The notes: generated from the sequence alone by a model not told the origin. 64,000 nucleotides of DNA from Anaerorudis cellulosivorans (GCF_025943985.1 NZ_JAPCWE010000007.1:62001-126000); one strand, 5' to 3'; counted from the stretch's first letter, positions 10,649-20,420 are shown. Program-made: numbers and translations.

Positions 10649-10679
10649 TTTGTGTCAATATGTTTTAAGCTTAAATTTG
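10649..10679 (+). promoter_or_regulatory. dps promoter
   Basis: TTTG at 10649-10652 and TAAATTTG at 10672-10679 are 19 bases apart, an exact Bacteroidetes consensus. The predicted start of transcription is about 25 bases before the dps ATG. Confidence 0.75.
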
Positions 10680-10711
10680 TGTCACGTAAAACAAATAAAA
10701 CACCAAGCATT

Positions 10712-11185
10712 ATGAAAACGACAGATTATTTGCAATTGGATTCGAAAACGACAGAAAAAGTGGCACATGAGTTGCAAACCTTATTAGCCGATTTACAGGT
10801 ATATTACGCTAACCTGCGCGGCTTTCACTGGAACGTTAAAGGACAGGAATTCTTTAACCTGCATGCAAAATACGAGGAAATGTATGACGATGCTGCCGAT
10901 AAAGTTGACCAGGTAGCCGAACGCATTCTTATGCTGGGCGGCGTTCCCGAACACAATTACAGCGAATACCTGAAAAAATCGGCAATAAAGGAAACCGGCG
11001 TAGTGAGTGACGGAAAAGAAATTGCCAACCTGCTCCTTTCTTATCTAAAAGAACTCATTGGGCAGGAACGCAAAATCCTTGAAACGGCTTCCGAAGGAAA
11101 CGACGAAGGAACAGCCAATCTTATGAGCGATATGATACTCGAGCAAGAGAAGATGGTGTGGATGCTCACGGCATACCTGTCGTAA
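10712..11185 (+). CDS. dps: Dps-family ferritin-like DNA-protection protein
   Basis: A 157-residue protein that should form a dodecameric shell, oxidise Fe(II) with peroxide and protect DNA under oxidative stress. The inter-subunit ferroxidase ligands are visible in NLRGFHWNVKGQEFFNLHAK followed by DDAADKVDQVAERIL (His, His, Asp, Glu). The frame is open 20 codons further upstream, but that extension would begin inside the promoter, so the ATG at 10712 is preferred. It stands alone, with its own promoter and an OxyR-like site upstream and a bifurcated hairpin downstream. In an anaerobe this gene usually belongs to the oxygen-exposure response. Confidence 0.95.
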   Translation: MKTTDYLQLDSKTTEKVAHELQTLLADLQVYYANLRGFHWNVKGQEFFNLHAKYEEMYDDAADKVDQVAERILMLGGVPEHNYSEYLKKSAIKETGVVSDGKEIANLLLSYLKELIGQERKILETASEGNDEGTANLMSDMILEQEKMVWMLTAYLS

Positions 11186-11211
11186 GCAGAAACACGTACC
11201 ATATTAAAATT

Positions 11212-11249
11212 AAAGAGGGTGCCTCACACAATGTGATTTCACCTTCTTT
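11212..11249 (+). terminator. Bifurcated hairpin terminator after dps (member of a repeated family)
   Basis: The outer arms are AAAGAGGGTG (11212-11221) and CACCTTCTTT (11240-11249). They enclose an inner perfect hairpin TCACA/TGTGA (11224-11236), and a run of T follows. The same design recurs at 20501-20536 and 21252-21287. Confidence 0.75.
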
Positions 11250-11368
11250 TTTTTATGTTTTATTCAACCTATCCGATATTTTGCAATCGCATATGTACGA
11301 TTTTCATCACGAATTACGGAACCGCGTAGGTATTATTGCCCTTTTCGGGACAAATATACTTGCATTTT

Positions 11369-11399
11369 TTTGTTTAGTGCCAAATCTTCGATAACTTTG
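11369..11399 (+). promoter_or_regulatory. Promoter of the M3 peptidase gene
   Basis: TTTG (11369-11372), 19 bases, then TAACTTTG (11392-11399): an exact Bacteroidetes promoter, 37 bases before the ATG. Confidence 0.75.
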
Positions 11400-11436
11400 T
11401 CAAAAAAATAAATCCTTTGTTTAATTTCATAAACCA

Positions 11437-13557
11437 ATGAAAAAAGTATTTTTAATTTCATTAGCTGCTATGACTTTATTTGCATGTAATTCGTCCAAAA
11501 AAGCAGACCAAACGGCCGAAAAGGGAAGCGTTTTTTATACCGCATACGATACGCCGTACGAAGTTCCCCCCTTCGACAAAATAACCGAAGAAGATTATCG
11601 TCCCGCTTTTGCCTACGGCATGGAACAACACGCCAAAGAGATCGATTCCATCGCCAACAACCCGGAGGCTCCCACTTTCGAAAACACCCTTGTTGCCTTA
11701 GATAACAGCGGTATGATTCTCGAAAGGGTTTCATCGGTATTTTTCGCACTGGAGGGTGCGGAAAAAACAGACACCATTGAACAAATCGCGATTGAAATTT
11801 CTCCAAAATTATCGGAACACAACGATAACATCTACCTCAATCAGCAACTTTTTGAAAGAATCAAAACCCTTTATGACCGGGCAGAAAATCTGAACCTGAC
11901 TACCGAACAAACACAATTGCTCAACAAATATTACAAAAGATTCGTACGGGGCGGCATTCTGCTGAACGATTCGGCAAAACAACGGCTGCGCGAAATCAAT
12001 AAAGAACTCTCGGCCCTTACGCTCCAATACGGGAATAACGTATTGAAAGAAACCAACAATTACCAACTGGTGATTGAAGACGAAAAAGATCTTTCGGGAC
12101 TACCCGATGCCGTTGTTGCAGCGGCTGCCGAAACGGCAAAAGCCAACGGTATGGAAGGCAAATGGGTCTTTACGCTTCAAAAACCGAGTTGGATTCCTTT
12201 TTTGCAATATGCCGACAATCGCGCGCTGCGCGAAAAACTGTATAAAGCCATGTATATGCGTGGCGACAATGACAACGAATACGATAATAAAGACATCGTC
12301 AACAAGATTGTAAACCTGCGCATCGAAAAAGCCAAGCTGATGGGGTATAACACGTATGCCGATTTTGTGCTGGAAGAAACCATGGCTAAAACCCCCAAAG
12401 CCGTGTACGATCTGCTGAACACGATCTGGAGTTATGCGCTGCCTCAGGCAAAAAAGGAAGCGGCCGAGCTTCAGGCCATAATCGATAAGGAAGGTGGAAA
12501 TTTCAAACTCCAATCGTGGGACTGGTGGTATTATGCCGAAAAACTGCGTAAAGAAAAATACGCGTTGGACGAAGCCGAACTCAAACCCTATTTCAAGATG
12601 GAAAATGTGCGCGAAGGCATATTCACCGTAGCAAACAAACTTTACGGGTTGAATTTCAAAAAAATAGACAACATACCGGTATATAACCCGGAAGTAGAGA
12701 CGTATGAAGTGACCGATGCCGACGGTTCGTTTCTCGCCGTATTTTACACCGACTATTTTCCGCGTCCGGGAAAAAGTGGCGGAGCATGGATGGGTACTTT
12801 CCGCGAACAATGGGTTGACAACGGTGTGGATATCCGCCCGTTGGTGTACAATGTAGGCAATTTCACCCGACCTACGCAACAATTGCCGTCGCTGCTTACG
12901 CTCGACGAAGTGGAAACCATGTTTCACGAATTCGGCCATGCGTTACACGGCATGCTCTCTAAAGTAAACTATAAAGGGGTATCCTGCACAAATGTCTATC
13001 GCGATTTTGTGGAACTGCCCTCGCAAATCAACGAACATTGGGCTTTTCACCCCGAGGTATTGAAGCTCTATGCCAAACACTATCAAACCGGTGAAGTAAT
13101 ACCTGATGCATTGATAGACAAAATCACAAAATCGACCTATTTCAATCAGGGATTCATGACCACCGAATTGGTTGCCGCTGCGCTGCTCGATATGGACTGG
13201 CACACGCAAACGCAACAGCAAACTTTTGACGTGCGCAAATTTGAAGAGGAATCGATGAAAAAAATCGGACTCATCCCGGAAATTATCCCCCGTTACCGCA
13301 GTACCTATTTTACCCATATTTTCAGCGGAGGCTATTCGGCCGGGTATTACAGCTACCTGTGGTCTGAAGTGTTGGATGCCGATGCTTTCCAGCCTTTTGC
13401 GGAAAAAGGAATTTTCGATCGGGAAACGGCACAATCGTTCCGCGAAAATATTCTTTCGAAAGGAGGATCGGACGAGCCCATGAAACTTTATATCCGATAC
13501 AGGGGAGCCGAGCCCGATCCTATTTATTTGTTAAAAAACAGGGGATTTGTGAAATAG
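11437..13557 (+). CDS. dcp: M3-family metallopeptidase, peptidyl-dipeptidase Dcp-like lipoprotein
   Basis: A 706-residue zinc peptidase. The N-terminus (KKVFLISLAAMTLFAC) is a lipoprotein signal with the lipobox Cys at residue 17, so the enzyme is probably anchored in the cell envelope. The zinc motif is HEFGH within METMFHEFGHALHGML (about residue 495), and the downstream third-ligand region is NEHWAFHPEVL. The length matches peptidyl-dipeptidase Dcp (about 680 plus signal). By family knowledge it removes dipeptides from the C-termini of peptides; oligopeptidase A-like activity is an alternative. It is monocistronic between its own promoter and a hairpin. Confidence 0.93.
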   Translation: MKKVFLISLAAMTLFACNSSKKADQTAEKGSVFYTAYDTPYEVPPFDKITEEDYRPAFAYGMEQHAKEIDSIANNPEAPTFENTLVALDNSGMILERVSSVFFALEGAEKTDTIEQIAIEISPKLSEHNDNIYLNQQLFERIKTLYDRAENLNLTTEQTQLLNKYYKRFVRGGILLNDSAKQRLREINKELSALTLQYGNNVLKETNNYQLVIEDEKDLSGLPDAVVAAAAETAKANGMEGKWVFTLQKPSWIPFLQYADNRALREKLYKAMYMRGDNDNEYDNKDIVNKIVNLRIEKAKLMGYNTYADFVLEETMAKTPKAVYDLLNTIWSYALPQAKKEAAELQAIIDKEGGNFKLQSWDWWYYAEKLRKEKYALDEAELKPYFKMENVREGIFTVANKLYGLNFKKIDNIPVYNPEVETYEVTDADGSFLAVFYTDYFPRPGKSGGAWMGTFREQWVDNGVDIRPLVYNVGNFTRPTQQLPSLLTLDEVETMFHEFGHALHGMLSKVNYKGVSCTNVYRDFVELPSQINEHWAFHPEVLKLYAKHYQTGEVIPDALIDKITKSTYFNQGFMTTELVAAALLDMDWHTQTQQQTFDVRKFEEESMKKIGLIPEIIPRYRSTYFTHIFSGGYSAGYYSYLWSEVLDADAFQPFAEKGIFDRETAQSFRENILSKGGSDEPMKLYIRYRGAEPDPIYLLKNRGFVK

Positions 13558-13570
13558 TTTTATTTCCTGA

Positions 13571-13608
13571 AAAATCGTCGGGTTATAAAAAAATAATCCG
13601 GCGATTTT
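13571..13608 (+). terminator. Terminator after the M3 peptidase gene
   Basis: Eleven-base arms (13571-13581 and 13598-13608) with one G-T wobble, then TTTTGTC. Its end overlaps the -33 region of the secDF promoter. Confidence 0.6.
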
Positions 13609-13638
13609 GTCTTAAAAAGACAAAAAAACGTATATTTG
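13606..13638 (+). promoter_or_regulatory. secDF promoter
   Basis: TTTG (13606-13609) and TATATTTG (13631-13638) are separated by 21 bases. This lies about 105 bases upstream of the start codon, which leaves a long 5' leader with no recognised riboswitch. Confidence 0.55.
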
Positions 13639-13744
13639 CACCCTTAAAGAAGGGAGATCCGGCAAATATTTCTCCGTCATAAAAAACAACTGACATAACA
13701 TCCTGAAAGATAGTAAATTATAAATATAAAAAAGTAACATAGAA

Positions 13745-16705
13745 ATGTCAAACAAAGGATTCATCAAAGTTTTCAGTATTTTGCTCACGCTTATTTCTTT
13801 GTACTACCTATCCTTCACCGTAGTAGGTTGGCAGTACAACAAAAAAGCGAAAAAATACGCCAATGGAAACTTAGCCCTTAAGAATCATTATCTTGATTCA
13901 TTATCCTCCGAAAAAGTCTATCTCGGATACACATTAAAAGAAATTCGTCAGCGGGAAATCGGATTAGGTCTTGACCTGAAAGGCGGTATGACGGTTATAC
14001 TTGAAGTGGATGCAGCACAAGTATTGCGATCGCTTGCCAATACGGATGATCCTGCGTTCAATCAGGCATTAAAGGAAACAATAGAGCAAAACCGAAAAGG
14101 GAGCTCGTTGGATTTTGTTTCTCTTTTCCGTCAAAACTACGAAAGAATCAGCCCGGACGGAAAGCTGGCCAATATTTTCAGCATAACGATGAGCGACCGC
14201 ATCAGTCCGACGGCTACCAACGACGAAGTGATTGCGGTTTTGCGTCAGGAAGTTGCCGCTGCCGCCGATAACGCTTTCAATGTGTTGCGTACCCGTATCG
14301 ACCGTTTTGGCGTGGTTTCGCCCAACATACAAAAGCTGGACAGAGCAGAGCGCATTTTGATCGAATTGCCGGGCATCACGGAACCCGAGCGTGTTCGGAA
14401 TCTGCTTCAAGGACGAGCAAACCTCGAATTTTGGAAAACGTATGACATAAGCGAACTGATGCCTTTTCTTAACCAGGTGAATCAACGTTCCATCGAACTT
14501 GTCAATGCCATGAAAGGGATTACCGATTCGTTATCGGTTGCCGAAGCCGACTCGGCGGGAGTGACTGCTTCGTTGCAGCTGACCGATTCGCTGCCGGTTC
14601 CGTCTCTTCCATCGACATCAACCGAAGAAGAAGAAAAGCCTATTGTCATAACCAAAAGTTTTATCGAATATTTTAATCAGCCCTATTTCGCCATGAGCGG
14701 AGCAAGTGGTCCTGTTGTTGGGACTGTTGCCAAAAACGATACGGCCGCCGTTAGTTTCATCCTTAACAAATTTAAAGATGTTTTCCCTGCCGATGCCCAA
14801 TTCAGATGGGGATTTAAACCGGTGGATAAACGCGAAACGTACTTCGAATTGTATGCGTTGAGAGGGGATGGTACAAAAAGAGGTCCCGCCCTGGAAGGCG
14901 ACGTGGTAGTGAATGCCCGTGCAGACCAAGGACAACAGGGAACGGGTTGGGAAGTCAGCATGACCATGAATTCTGCGGGTGCCAGCCGATGGGCAACCAT
15001 TACGGGTGCCGAGAAAGGAAAATCCATTGCTATCGTTCTCGACGGTTTCGTTTACTCGGCTCCGCGTGTTAACGACCGCATAGAAGGTGGACGATCCTCT
15101 ATCACGGGGAATTTCACACACGAAGAAGCAGAGGATTTGGCAAACGTACTGAAATCGGGTAAAATGAAAGCCGGCGTACGTATTGTTCAAGAAGATATTG
15201 TGGGTCCTTCCTTAGGACAAGAAGCTATTCAAGCCGGAATGATTTCCTTTATTATCGCATTGATCGTACTGTTCATTTTTACGTGCATGCTTTACGGATT
15301 CATCCCGGGTATGGTTATCAACGGAGCACTGCTTCTCAACCTCTTCTATACATTGGGAGCACTTGCCGCATTCCGAGCCGTACTCACCCTGCCGGGAATT
15401 GCGGGTATGATTCTGGCGCTGGCTATGGCCGTAGATGCAAACGTACTGATCAACGAACGTATTAAAGAAGAGCTTGCAGGCGGAAAAACGCTGCGAAGGG
15501 CTCTGGAAGACGGGTATAAAAATGCGTTCTCTGCCATTTTCGACTCGAACTTAACCACCATCATCACGGGTATCATTTTGGCCATATTCGGAACGGGTGC
15601 CATTAAAGGTTTCGCTATTACCTTAATTATAGGTATTATCGTTTCGTTCCTGACAGCCGTATATTTTACCCGTCTGGTTTACGAAGGACAGTTGGAAAAG
15701 GGAAAATGGCAAAATCTCTCGTTCAATACGCGTTTTTCCAAGATGATGTCCAAAGAATTCCACTTTAACTTTATCCACAACAGTAAAAAAATAATTACCG
15801 TTATCGGAATATTTATCGTTGTCAGCATTATTTCGTTGTTTACCCTGAAATTAAATACGGGTATCGATTTTACCGGAGGACGCAACTACGTCATACGTTT
15901 TGAAAAACCGGTGAAAACAGGTGAAATTCAGGATGCATTGGCACCTTATTTTGGAGAATCTGTGAGGGTAATCACCATCGGTTCAAGCAACCAGGTACGT
16001 GTATCGACCAACTTCAGAATTGACGACGATAGTGAAAATGTGGAACAGGAACTGCGATCGTTGCTGCAAGAAGGATTGAAAGAGTATATTGCTCCGGGAA
16101 AAACAATCGACGATTATATACAGAGTTCGCAGAAAGTCGGACCGAGCATTGCCGAAGACATGATGCGAAATGCCTTTTTGGCATTAGGAATCGCGCTCAT
16201 TTGTATGGGATTATATATTTTGTTCCGGTTTAACAATTGGGCATTTTCAGTCGGCACGATTGCCGCTCTTGCCATCGATGCCTTTTCGGTGATCGGCATT
16301 TATTCGCTGTTCTGGAAAGTGATGCCGTTCTCGATGGAAATCGATCAGACCTTTGTGGCCGCCATCTTGACCATTGTCGGTTACTCCATCAACGATAAAG
16401 TGGTGGTCTTCGACCGTATCCGCGAATACCGGCATCTCTATCCCAAACGTGATTTACTCTCCGTTTTCAACGATTCGATGAATGCCACGCTGGCACGTAC
16501 CATCAATACGGGATTAAGTACCATCCTGGTTATTTTCTGTATCTTGTTCTTTGGCGGTGATGCCGTACGAAGCTTTGTGTTTGCCATGTTGATCGGTATT
16601 ATAACCGGAACGGTTACCAGTTTGTTCGTAGCCTCACCCGTTGCCTTCCGAATTATGTCGAAACAGCAACATGAGGTAAAAGAAGGAACCGGAAAAAGCA
16701 AATAA
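13745..16705 (+). CDS. secDF: Fused protein translocase subunit SecDF
   Basis: A 986-residue fusion of SecD and SecF, the RND-type accessory of the Sec translocon that uses the proton (or Na+) gradient to pull proteins into the periplasm. The SecD half has an N-terminal helix, the motif GLDLKGGMTVILEVD (about residue 75), a large periplasmic domain and the RND core AMAVDANVLINERIKEEL (about 560). The SecF half begins near residue 660 with GIDFTGGRNYVIRFEK and carries GYSINDKVVVFDRIREYR near 880. The fusion is usual for Bacteroidetes. An insertion of low-complexity Ser/Thr/Glu residues lies near 285-300. The gene is transcribed alone and closed by a strong terminator. Confidence 0.97.
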   Translation: MSNKGFIKVFSILLTLISLYYLSFTVVGWQYNKKAKKYANGNLALKNHYLDSLSSEKVYLGYTLKEIRQREIGLGLDLKGGMTVILEVDAAQVLRSLANTDDPAFNQALKETIEQNRKGSSLDFVSLFRQNYERISPDGKLANIFSITMSDRISPTATNDEVIAVLRQEVAAAADNAFNVLRTRIDRFGVVSPNIQKLDRAERILIELPGITEPERVRNLLQGRANLEFWKTYDISELMPFLNQVNQRSIELVNAMKGITDSLSVAEADSAGVTASLQLTDSLPVPSLPSTSTEEEEKPIVITKSFIEYFNQPYFAMSGASGPVVGTVAKNDTAAVSFILNKFKDVFPADAQFRWGFKPVDKRETYFELYALRGDGTKRGPALEGDVVVNARADQGQQGTGWEVSMTMNSAGASRWATITGAEKGKSIAIVLDGFVYSAPRVNDRIEGGRSSITGNFTHEEAEDLANVLKSGKMKAGVRIVQEDIVGPSLGQEAIQAGMISFIIALIVLFIFTCMLYGFIPGMVINGALLLNLFYTLGALAAFRAVLTLPGIAGMILALAMAVDANVLINERIKEELAGGKTLRRALEDGYKNAFSAIFDSNLTTIITGIILAIFGTGAIKGFAITLIIGIIVSFLTAVYFTRLVYEGQLEKGKWQNLSFNTRFSKMMSKEFHFNFIHNSKKIITVIGIFIVVSIISLFTLKLNTGIDFTGGRNYVIRFEKPVKTGEIQDALAPYFGESVRVITIGSSNQVRVSTNFRIDDDSENVEQELRSLLQEGLKEYIAPGKTIDDYIQSSQKVGPSIAEDMMRNAFLALGIALICMGLYILFRFNNWAFSVGTIAALAIDAFSVIGIYSLFWKVMPFSMEIDQTFVAAILTIVGYSINDKVVVFDRIREYRHLYPKRDLLSVFNDSMNATLARTINTGLSTILVIFCILFFGGDAVRSFVFAMLIGIITGTVTSLFVASPVAFRIMSKQQHEVKEGTGKSK

Positions 16706-16726
16706 GTCCTCATAATTTGAAATACC

Positions 16727-16762
16727 AAAAAAGAGTGCTCCGAAAAAGGGCACTCTTTTTTT
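16727..16762 (+). terminator. secDF terminator
   Basis: The arms AAAAAAGAGTGC (16727-16738) and GCACTCTTTTTT (from 16750) enclose an 11-base loop and end in T7. It is symmetrical enough to serve both convergent genes. The following 195 bases (to 16957) hold no gene I can recognise. Confidence 0.85.
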
Positions 16763-16957
16763 CTTTTCGGCCGACGCCGAATTTCATTCCCGGCGCATTC
16801 CATATCGAAGCCGAGGAGGTTGTCTAACATCACAAAGCTGCGGAGCTATTCCACATTGCGAAGTCGCGGGGGTTGCCTCATCGGCAGTTTTGAGCGAGCC
16901 TCACATCGAATTTCCGTAGGAACAGCCGTGGAATTTCCTGTCCGGCATTATTCGGCC

Positions 16958-18040
16958 TCATTCTCCGCAAATTTCCCGGATAAATATATCTTCTGCCTGA
17001 TGCACCCAATCCCGGAAATGTTCGTCGGGGCGATAATACGGAATAAAATCGAGCAATTTATTCAACTCGAATTTTTTACTGCTGATGCCCGCACCCGACA
17101 AACCGGCATCGTAAGCGTTGAATTCCTGTTCGATGTGTACCGGAATCATCAACGTAGGTTTGCGATAATACAATGCTTCGCAAATCGACTCGAATCCGGC
17201 CGTAGAGGCATAAGCCATACAACCGGCCAGACTCCGGAGAAAAAGCGCGTCATTTAAACGATACATCACCAGATTTTCGTCTATTATGGTCACTTCTTCC
17301 GCATCTTTTTTATCCCAGAAAAAACGCAAGGGTACCTGTGGATTTTTGTTATGCCATTCCAAAATTTCGTCGAAATAGCCGACATTCAGCAGATAACCAT
17401 GGATATAATTTCCCGGAGTAGGCTGAATTTGAAATACTTCCTGCCGCAGCAAGGGAGGAACGGTTACAAGGCGACATGATTCACAAGCAGGCATATCGCG
17501 AAACGATAAAGCCAATATCTTAGACGCACGCTGACAAGATGCTTTTGACAACAGGCGCAATAATTCGTATTTCACATCTTGCTCGGGAGTGGTTTTGTAA
17601 TGCGGATTGAGTAAAACATACTGATGAGCAATGCATATCAGTTTCACGCCGAGTTTTTTATCGAGATGATGAATACCAAATGTCATACCGGTAATCAATT
17701 CGTAAAAATTAATCACGATATCGGGTTTGTACTCTTCGATTTTATTTTTTACAAAGAGGATACTCTTACGAAAAAAAACAAGCCGCATAAAATTACTGAC
17801 CACACTGAGAACAATAATCGGTCGCTTATTTTTGTAAAAGGTGGTAAAGTTGGGGCTCTCGAAGGTATGAATAGGCGCATCGATTTTTTCGCTGAAAAAC
17901 TCGGGAATCTGTCGCCACTTGCTTTTTCCTACCAAAACGCCAACCACTTCATGACCATGTTTGCGCAACATGGATGACAATGAAAGGGCTTGTGTAAAAT
18001 GCCCTCTCCCCTCGCCCTGTATGGTAAAAATAAATCTCAT
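16958..18040 (-). CDS. Glycosyltransferase of the MurG/UGT-like (GT-B) fold
   Basis: A 360-residue protein. The N-terminus, FIFTIQGEGRGHFTQALSLS, is the glycine-rich donor/acceptor loop of GT-B enzymes related to MurG and the MGT family. The C-terminal half has STAGFESICEALYYRKPTLM, the nucleotide-sugar binding signature, followed by EQEFNAYDAGLSGAGI. I cannot name the acceptor; cell-envelope or lipid glycosylation is likely. The frame extends to a TTG at 18070, but the ATG at 18040 is better because a -7-like element (TATTTTTG, minus strand 18066-18059) lies directly upstream and the conserved domain begins at the ATG. It converges with secDF. Confidence 0.8.
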   Translation of the reverse strand: MRFIFTIQGEGRGHFTQALSLSSMLRKHGHEVVGVLVGKSKWRQIPEFFSEKIDAPIHTFESPNFTTFYKNKRPIIVLSVVSNFMRLVFFRKSILFVKNKIEEYKPDIVINFYELITGMTFGIHHLDKKLGVKLICIAHQYVLLNPHYKTTPEQDVKYELLRLLSKASCQRASKILALSFRDMPACESCRLVTVPPLLRQEVFQIQPTPGNYIHGYLLNVGYFDEILEWHNKNPQVPLRFFWDKKDAEEVTIIDENLVMYRLNDALFLRSLAGCMAYASTAGFESICEALYYRKPTLMIPVHIEQEFNAYDAGLSGAGISSKKFELNKLLDFIPYYRPDEHFRDWVHQAEDIFIREICGE

Positions 18041-18199
18041 GAAAACCGGATTTGAATACAAAAATAACAAAACCCTGCGACATAAAATGCATGAGAAGGC
18101 AACTTCCGCTTAATTTTGAACTTTGCCGCAAAAGGGGGAGTATACTGCGGATTATGATGAAAGATACCGTTTCTGCTTAATTTTAAACGCGAACGACCA

Positions 18200-19540
18200 T
18201 CAGCGATTGAATTCGAGAGGCTTACCGGCTATTTCCCGGCTGACAGTACCGCCATCAAAAACAAGACGACCATTAACAAACGTTTTTTCGATCGTATGCG
18301 AAAATGTTTCGTCTTCCAACGGCGACCATCCGCATTTATATAAAACAGTAGAGGGAGTTACCTTATACGATTTTCCGGGATTTACCAATACCAAATCGGC
18401 AAAATATCCCTCACGGATATACCCTCTGTCCTTTATCTTAAAAAGCGTTGCCGGAGCATGACACATTTTTTCGACAACAAATTCAGGGGTATAAATACCT
18501 TGGTTGACAAGCTCAAGCATCATTTGCAGCGAATGCTGTATCAAGGGACCACCGGAAGCAGCTTGCAAACATCCTCCTTCCTTTTCAGCCGGCAGGTGTG
18601 GCGCATGGTCGGTGGCCACTATATCCAATTTACCCGATTTGAGTCCTTCACGCAATGCTTCCCTATCCGCTCTCGTTTTGATGGCCGGATTCCACTTAAT
18701 GCGGCTGCCTAAGCGCGCATAGTCCTCGTCGGAAAACCAGAGGTGATGCACGCACACTTCGGCGGTTATGCGTTTCTCTTCGAGAGGTCGCACATCAAAC
18801 AGGCTTAATTCTTTTCCTGTGGAAAGATGGAGCACGTGCAACCTCGACCCGTATTTGCCGGCAAGTTCCACTGCTTGAGCCGTCGATTGATAACATGCTT
18901 CTTCACTGCGAATCGAGGGATGGTATTTTATCGGAATATCTTCTCCGAAACGTTTTTTGAAAATTTCCACATTCTGCCGGATAATCTCCTCTTTTTCGCA
19001 ATGCGTGGCAATGAGCATACCCACTTCGGCAAAAATGCGCTGCAACGACTTAGGGTTATCGACCAACATATTCCCCGTAGAGGCTCCCATAAAAACCTTT
19101 ATGCCGCACACCTTTTTCGGATCGGCTTTCTTCAGTTGCTCGATATTGTCGTTGGTAGCGCCCAAGTAAAACGAATAGTTGGCTATCGATTTTTGAGCAG
19201 CTCTCTCGAATTTATCTTCCAAAGCTGCCAGGGTTATCGTTTGCGGCATGGTATTGGGCATATCCATAAACGAAGTGACCCCTCCGGCCACTGCAGCACG
19301 GCTTTCTGTTTCGATATCGCCTTTATGGGTCAACCCCGGCTCCCGAAAATGCACCTGATCATCGATCACGCCGGGTATCAGATATAACCCTTGCGCTTCA
19401 ATGACATCGCTACACGTTGCCAACACATTTTCAGGCACCTTGCCATAAAAAATCTTTGCTATTTTTTCGCCTTCGATAAGAACAGAGCCTTCAATTGTTT
19501 TCCCCTCGTTGATAAGAGTTGCTTGATGAATAAGTATCAT
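18200..19540 (-). CDS. pyrC: Dihydroorotase
   Basis: A 446-residue amidohydrolase that cyclises carbamoyl-aspartate to dihydroorotate, the third step of pyrimidine synthesis. Metal ligands are visible in DQVHFREPGLTHKGDIETES (the HxR type, about residue 60), in the downstream His segments ATHCEKEE and LHVLHLSTGKE, and in VATDHAPH (about 310). The C-terminus KDRGYIREGYFADLVLVNPG is typical of the class. The length and motifs fit class I dihydroorotases rather than the shorter class II type. Its ATG overlaps the stop of the mannosyltransferase gene by four bases, so the two are translationally linked. Confidence 0.95.
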   Translation of the reverse strand: MILIHQATLINEGKTIEGSVLIEGEKIAKIFYGKVPENVLATCSDVIEAQGLYLIPGVIDDQVHFREPGLTHKGDIETESRAAVAGGVTSFMDMPNTMPQTITLAALEDKFERAAQKSIANYSFYLGATNDNIEQLKKADPKKVCGIKVFMGASTGNMLVDNPKSLQRIFAEVGMLIATHCEKEEIIRQNVEIFKKRFGEDIPIKYHPSIRSEEACYQSTAQAVELAGKYGSRLHVLHLSTGKELSLFDVRPLEEKRITAEVCVHHLWFSDEDYARLGSRIKWNPAIKTRADREALREGLKSGKLDIVATDHAPHLPAEKEGGCLQAASGGPLIQHSLQMMLELVNQGIYTPEFVVEKMCHAPATLFKIKDRGYIREGYFADLVLVNPGKSYKVTPSTVLYKCGWSPLEDETFSHTIEKTFVNGRLVFDGGTVSREIAGKPLEFNR

Positions 19541-20301
19541 TTTTGTTTTCGTTCTTCTTTAATAGATAATTTCGGCTTTATTTTTCCTATCATCTTTCTC
19601 CATCGTAAATCGATTACGCCAAAGAATGCTTCACCAAATATGCCGGAATTCATTTTCGATACGCCTAACCTGCGATTGACAAAAATAATCGATATCTCTT
19701 TAATTTTAAATCTCAGGGCGTGAGCCGTATATTTCATTTCAATCTGAAAGGCATACCCTTTGAATTTGATTCGATCCAAATCGATGGTTTCCAATACCTT
19801 TCTTCGGTAACAGACAAATCCGGCAGTCGTATCTTTGATATCCATGCCGGTAACGATCCGCACATACTTCGAAGCGAAATACGACATCAACACCCGTCCT
19901 ATAGGCCAATTTACCACATTTACTCCCGTACAGTATCTCGAACCGATGGCTACATCATACCCTTCAACGGCGCATGCTTCATATAATCGGGGCAAATCTT
20001 GGGGGTTGTGGGAAAAATCGGCATCCATTTCGAATATATAGGCATATGAACGATCCAATGCCCATTTAAATCCATGAATGTAAGCTGTACCAAGACCCAG
20101 CTTCCCTTCTCGTTCTTCAATAAAAAGCCTGTCGGGAAACTCATCCATCAACCGGCGAACGATCGCACCCGTGCCATCGGGTGAAGCATCATCCACCACA
20201 AGAACATCGAAATCTTTTTCCAACGCAAAGACGGCCCGAATAATGCTTTCGATATTTTCTTTTTCGTTATAGGTAGGTATAATTACGATACTGTCGGACA
20301 T
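19537..20301 (-). CDS. Polyprenol monophosphomannose synthase-like GT2 glycosyltransferase
   Basis: A 254-residue family 2 glycosyltransferase. It shows the nucleotide-binding start IVIIPTYNEKENIESIIRAV, the metal-binding motifs VVDDASPDGTG and EMDADFSHNP, and the DPM1-like stretch IGSRYCTGVNVVNWPIGR. No C-terminal membrane helices are present, so it resembles the soluble dolichol/polyprenyl-phosphate mannose synthases. These load mannose from GDP-mannose onto a lipid carrier for protein or polymer glycosylation. Substrate identity is inferred from the family. It is the first gene of a unit with pyrC. A candidate -7 element, TACTTTTG, lies on the minus strand at 20328-20321. Confidence 0.9.
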   Translation of the reverse strand: MSDSIVIIPTYNEKENIESIIRAVFALEKDFDVLVVDDASPDGTGAIVRRLMDEFPDRLFIEEREGKLGLGTAYIHGFKWALDRSYAYIFEMDADFSHNPQDLPRLYEACAVEGYDVAIGSRYCTGVNVVNWPIGRVLMSYFASKYVRIVTGMDIKDTTAGFVCYRRKVLETIDLDRIKFKGYAFQIEMKYTAHALRFKIKEISIIFVNRRLGVSKMNSGIFGEAFFGVIDLRWRKMIGKIKPKLSIKEERKQK

Positions 20302-20320
20302 AAGACGGATTAATTTCTTT

Positions 20321-20328
20321 CAAAAGTA
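20321..20328 (-). promoter_or_regulatory. Candidate -7 element for the mannosyltransferase-pyrC unit
   Basis: TACTTTTG on the minus strand fits TAnnTTTG. The -33 position is only TTTT. It lies back-to-back with the tRNA promoter. Confidence 0.4.
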
Positions 20329-20367
20329 CAATTTTTAACGGGATTAAAAGAAAAGAAAAAGAATTAT

Positions 20368-20398
20368 TTTGACATTACGATAAAATATACTATCTTTG
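20368..20398 (+). promoter_or_regulatory. Promoter of the initiator tRNA gene
   Basis: TTTG (20368-20371), 19 bases, TATCTTTG (20391-20398): an exact Bacteroidetes consensus, placing the start of transcription about 15 bases before the tRNA. Confidence 0.75.
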
Positions 20399-20420
20399 CA
20401 ACACTATTAAGAAACAATAT

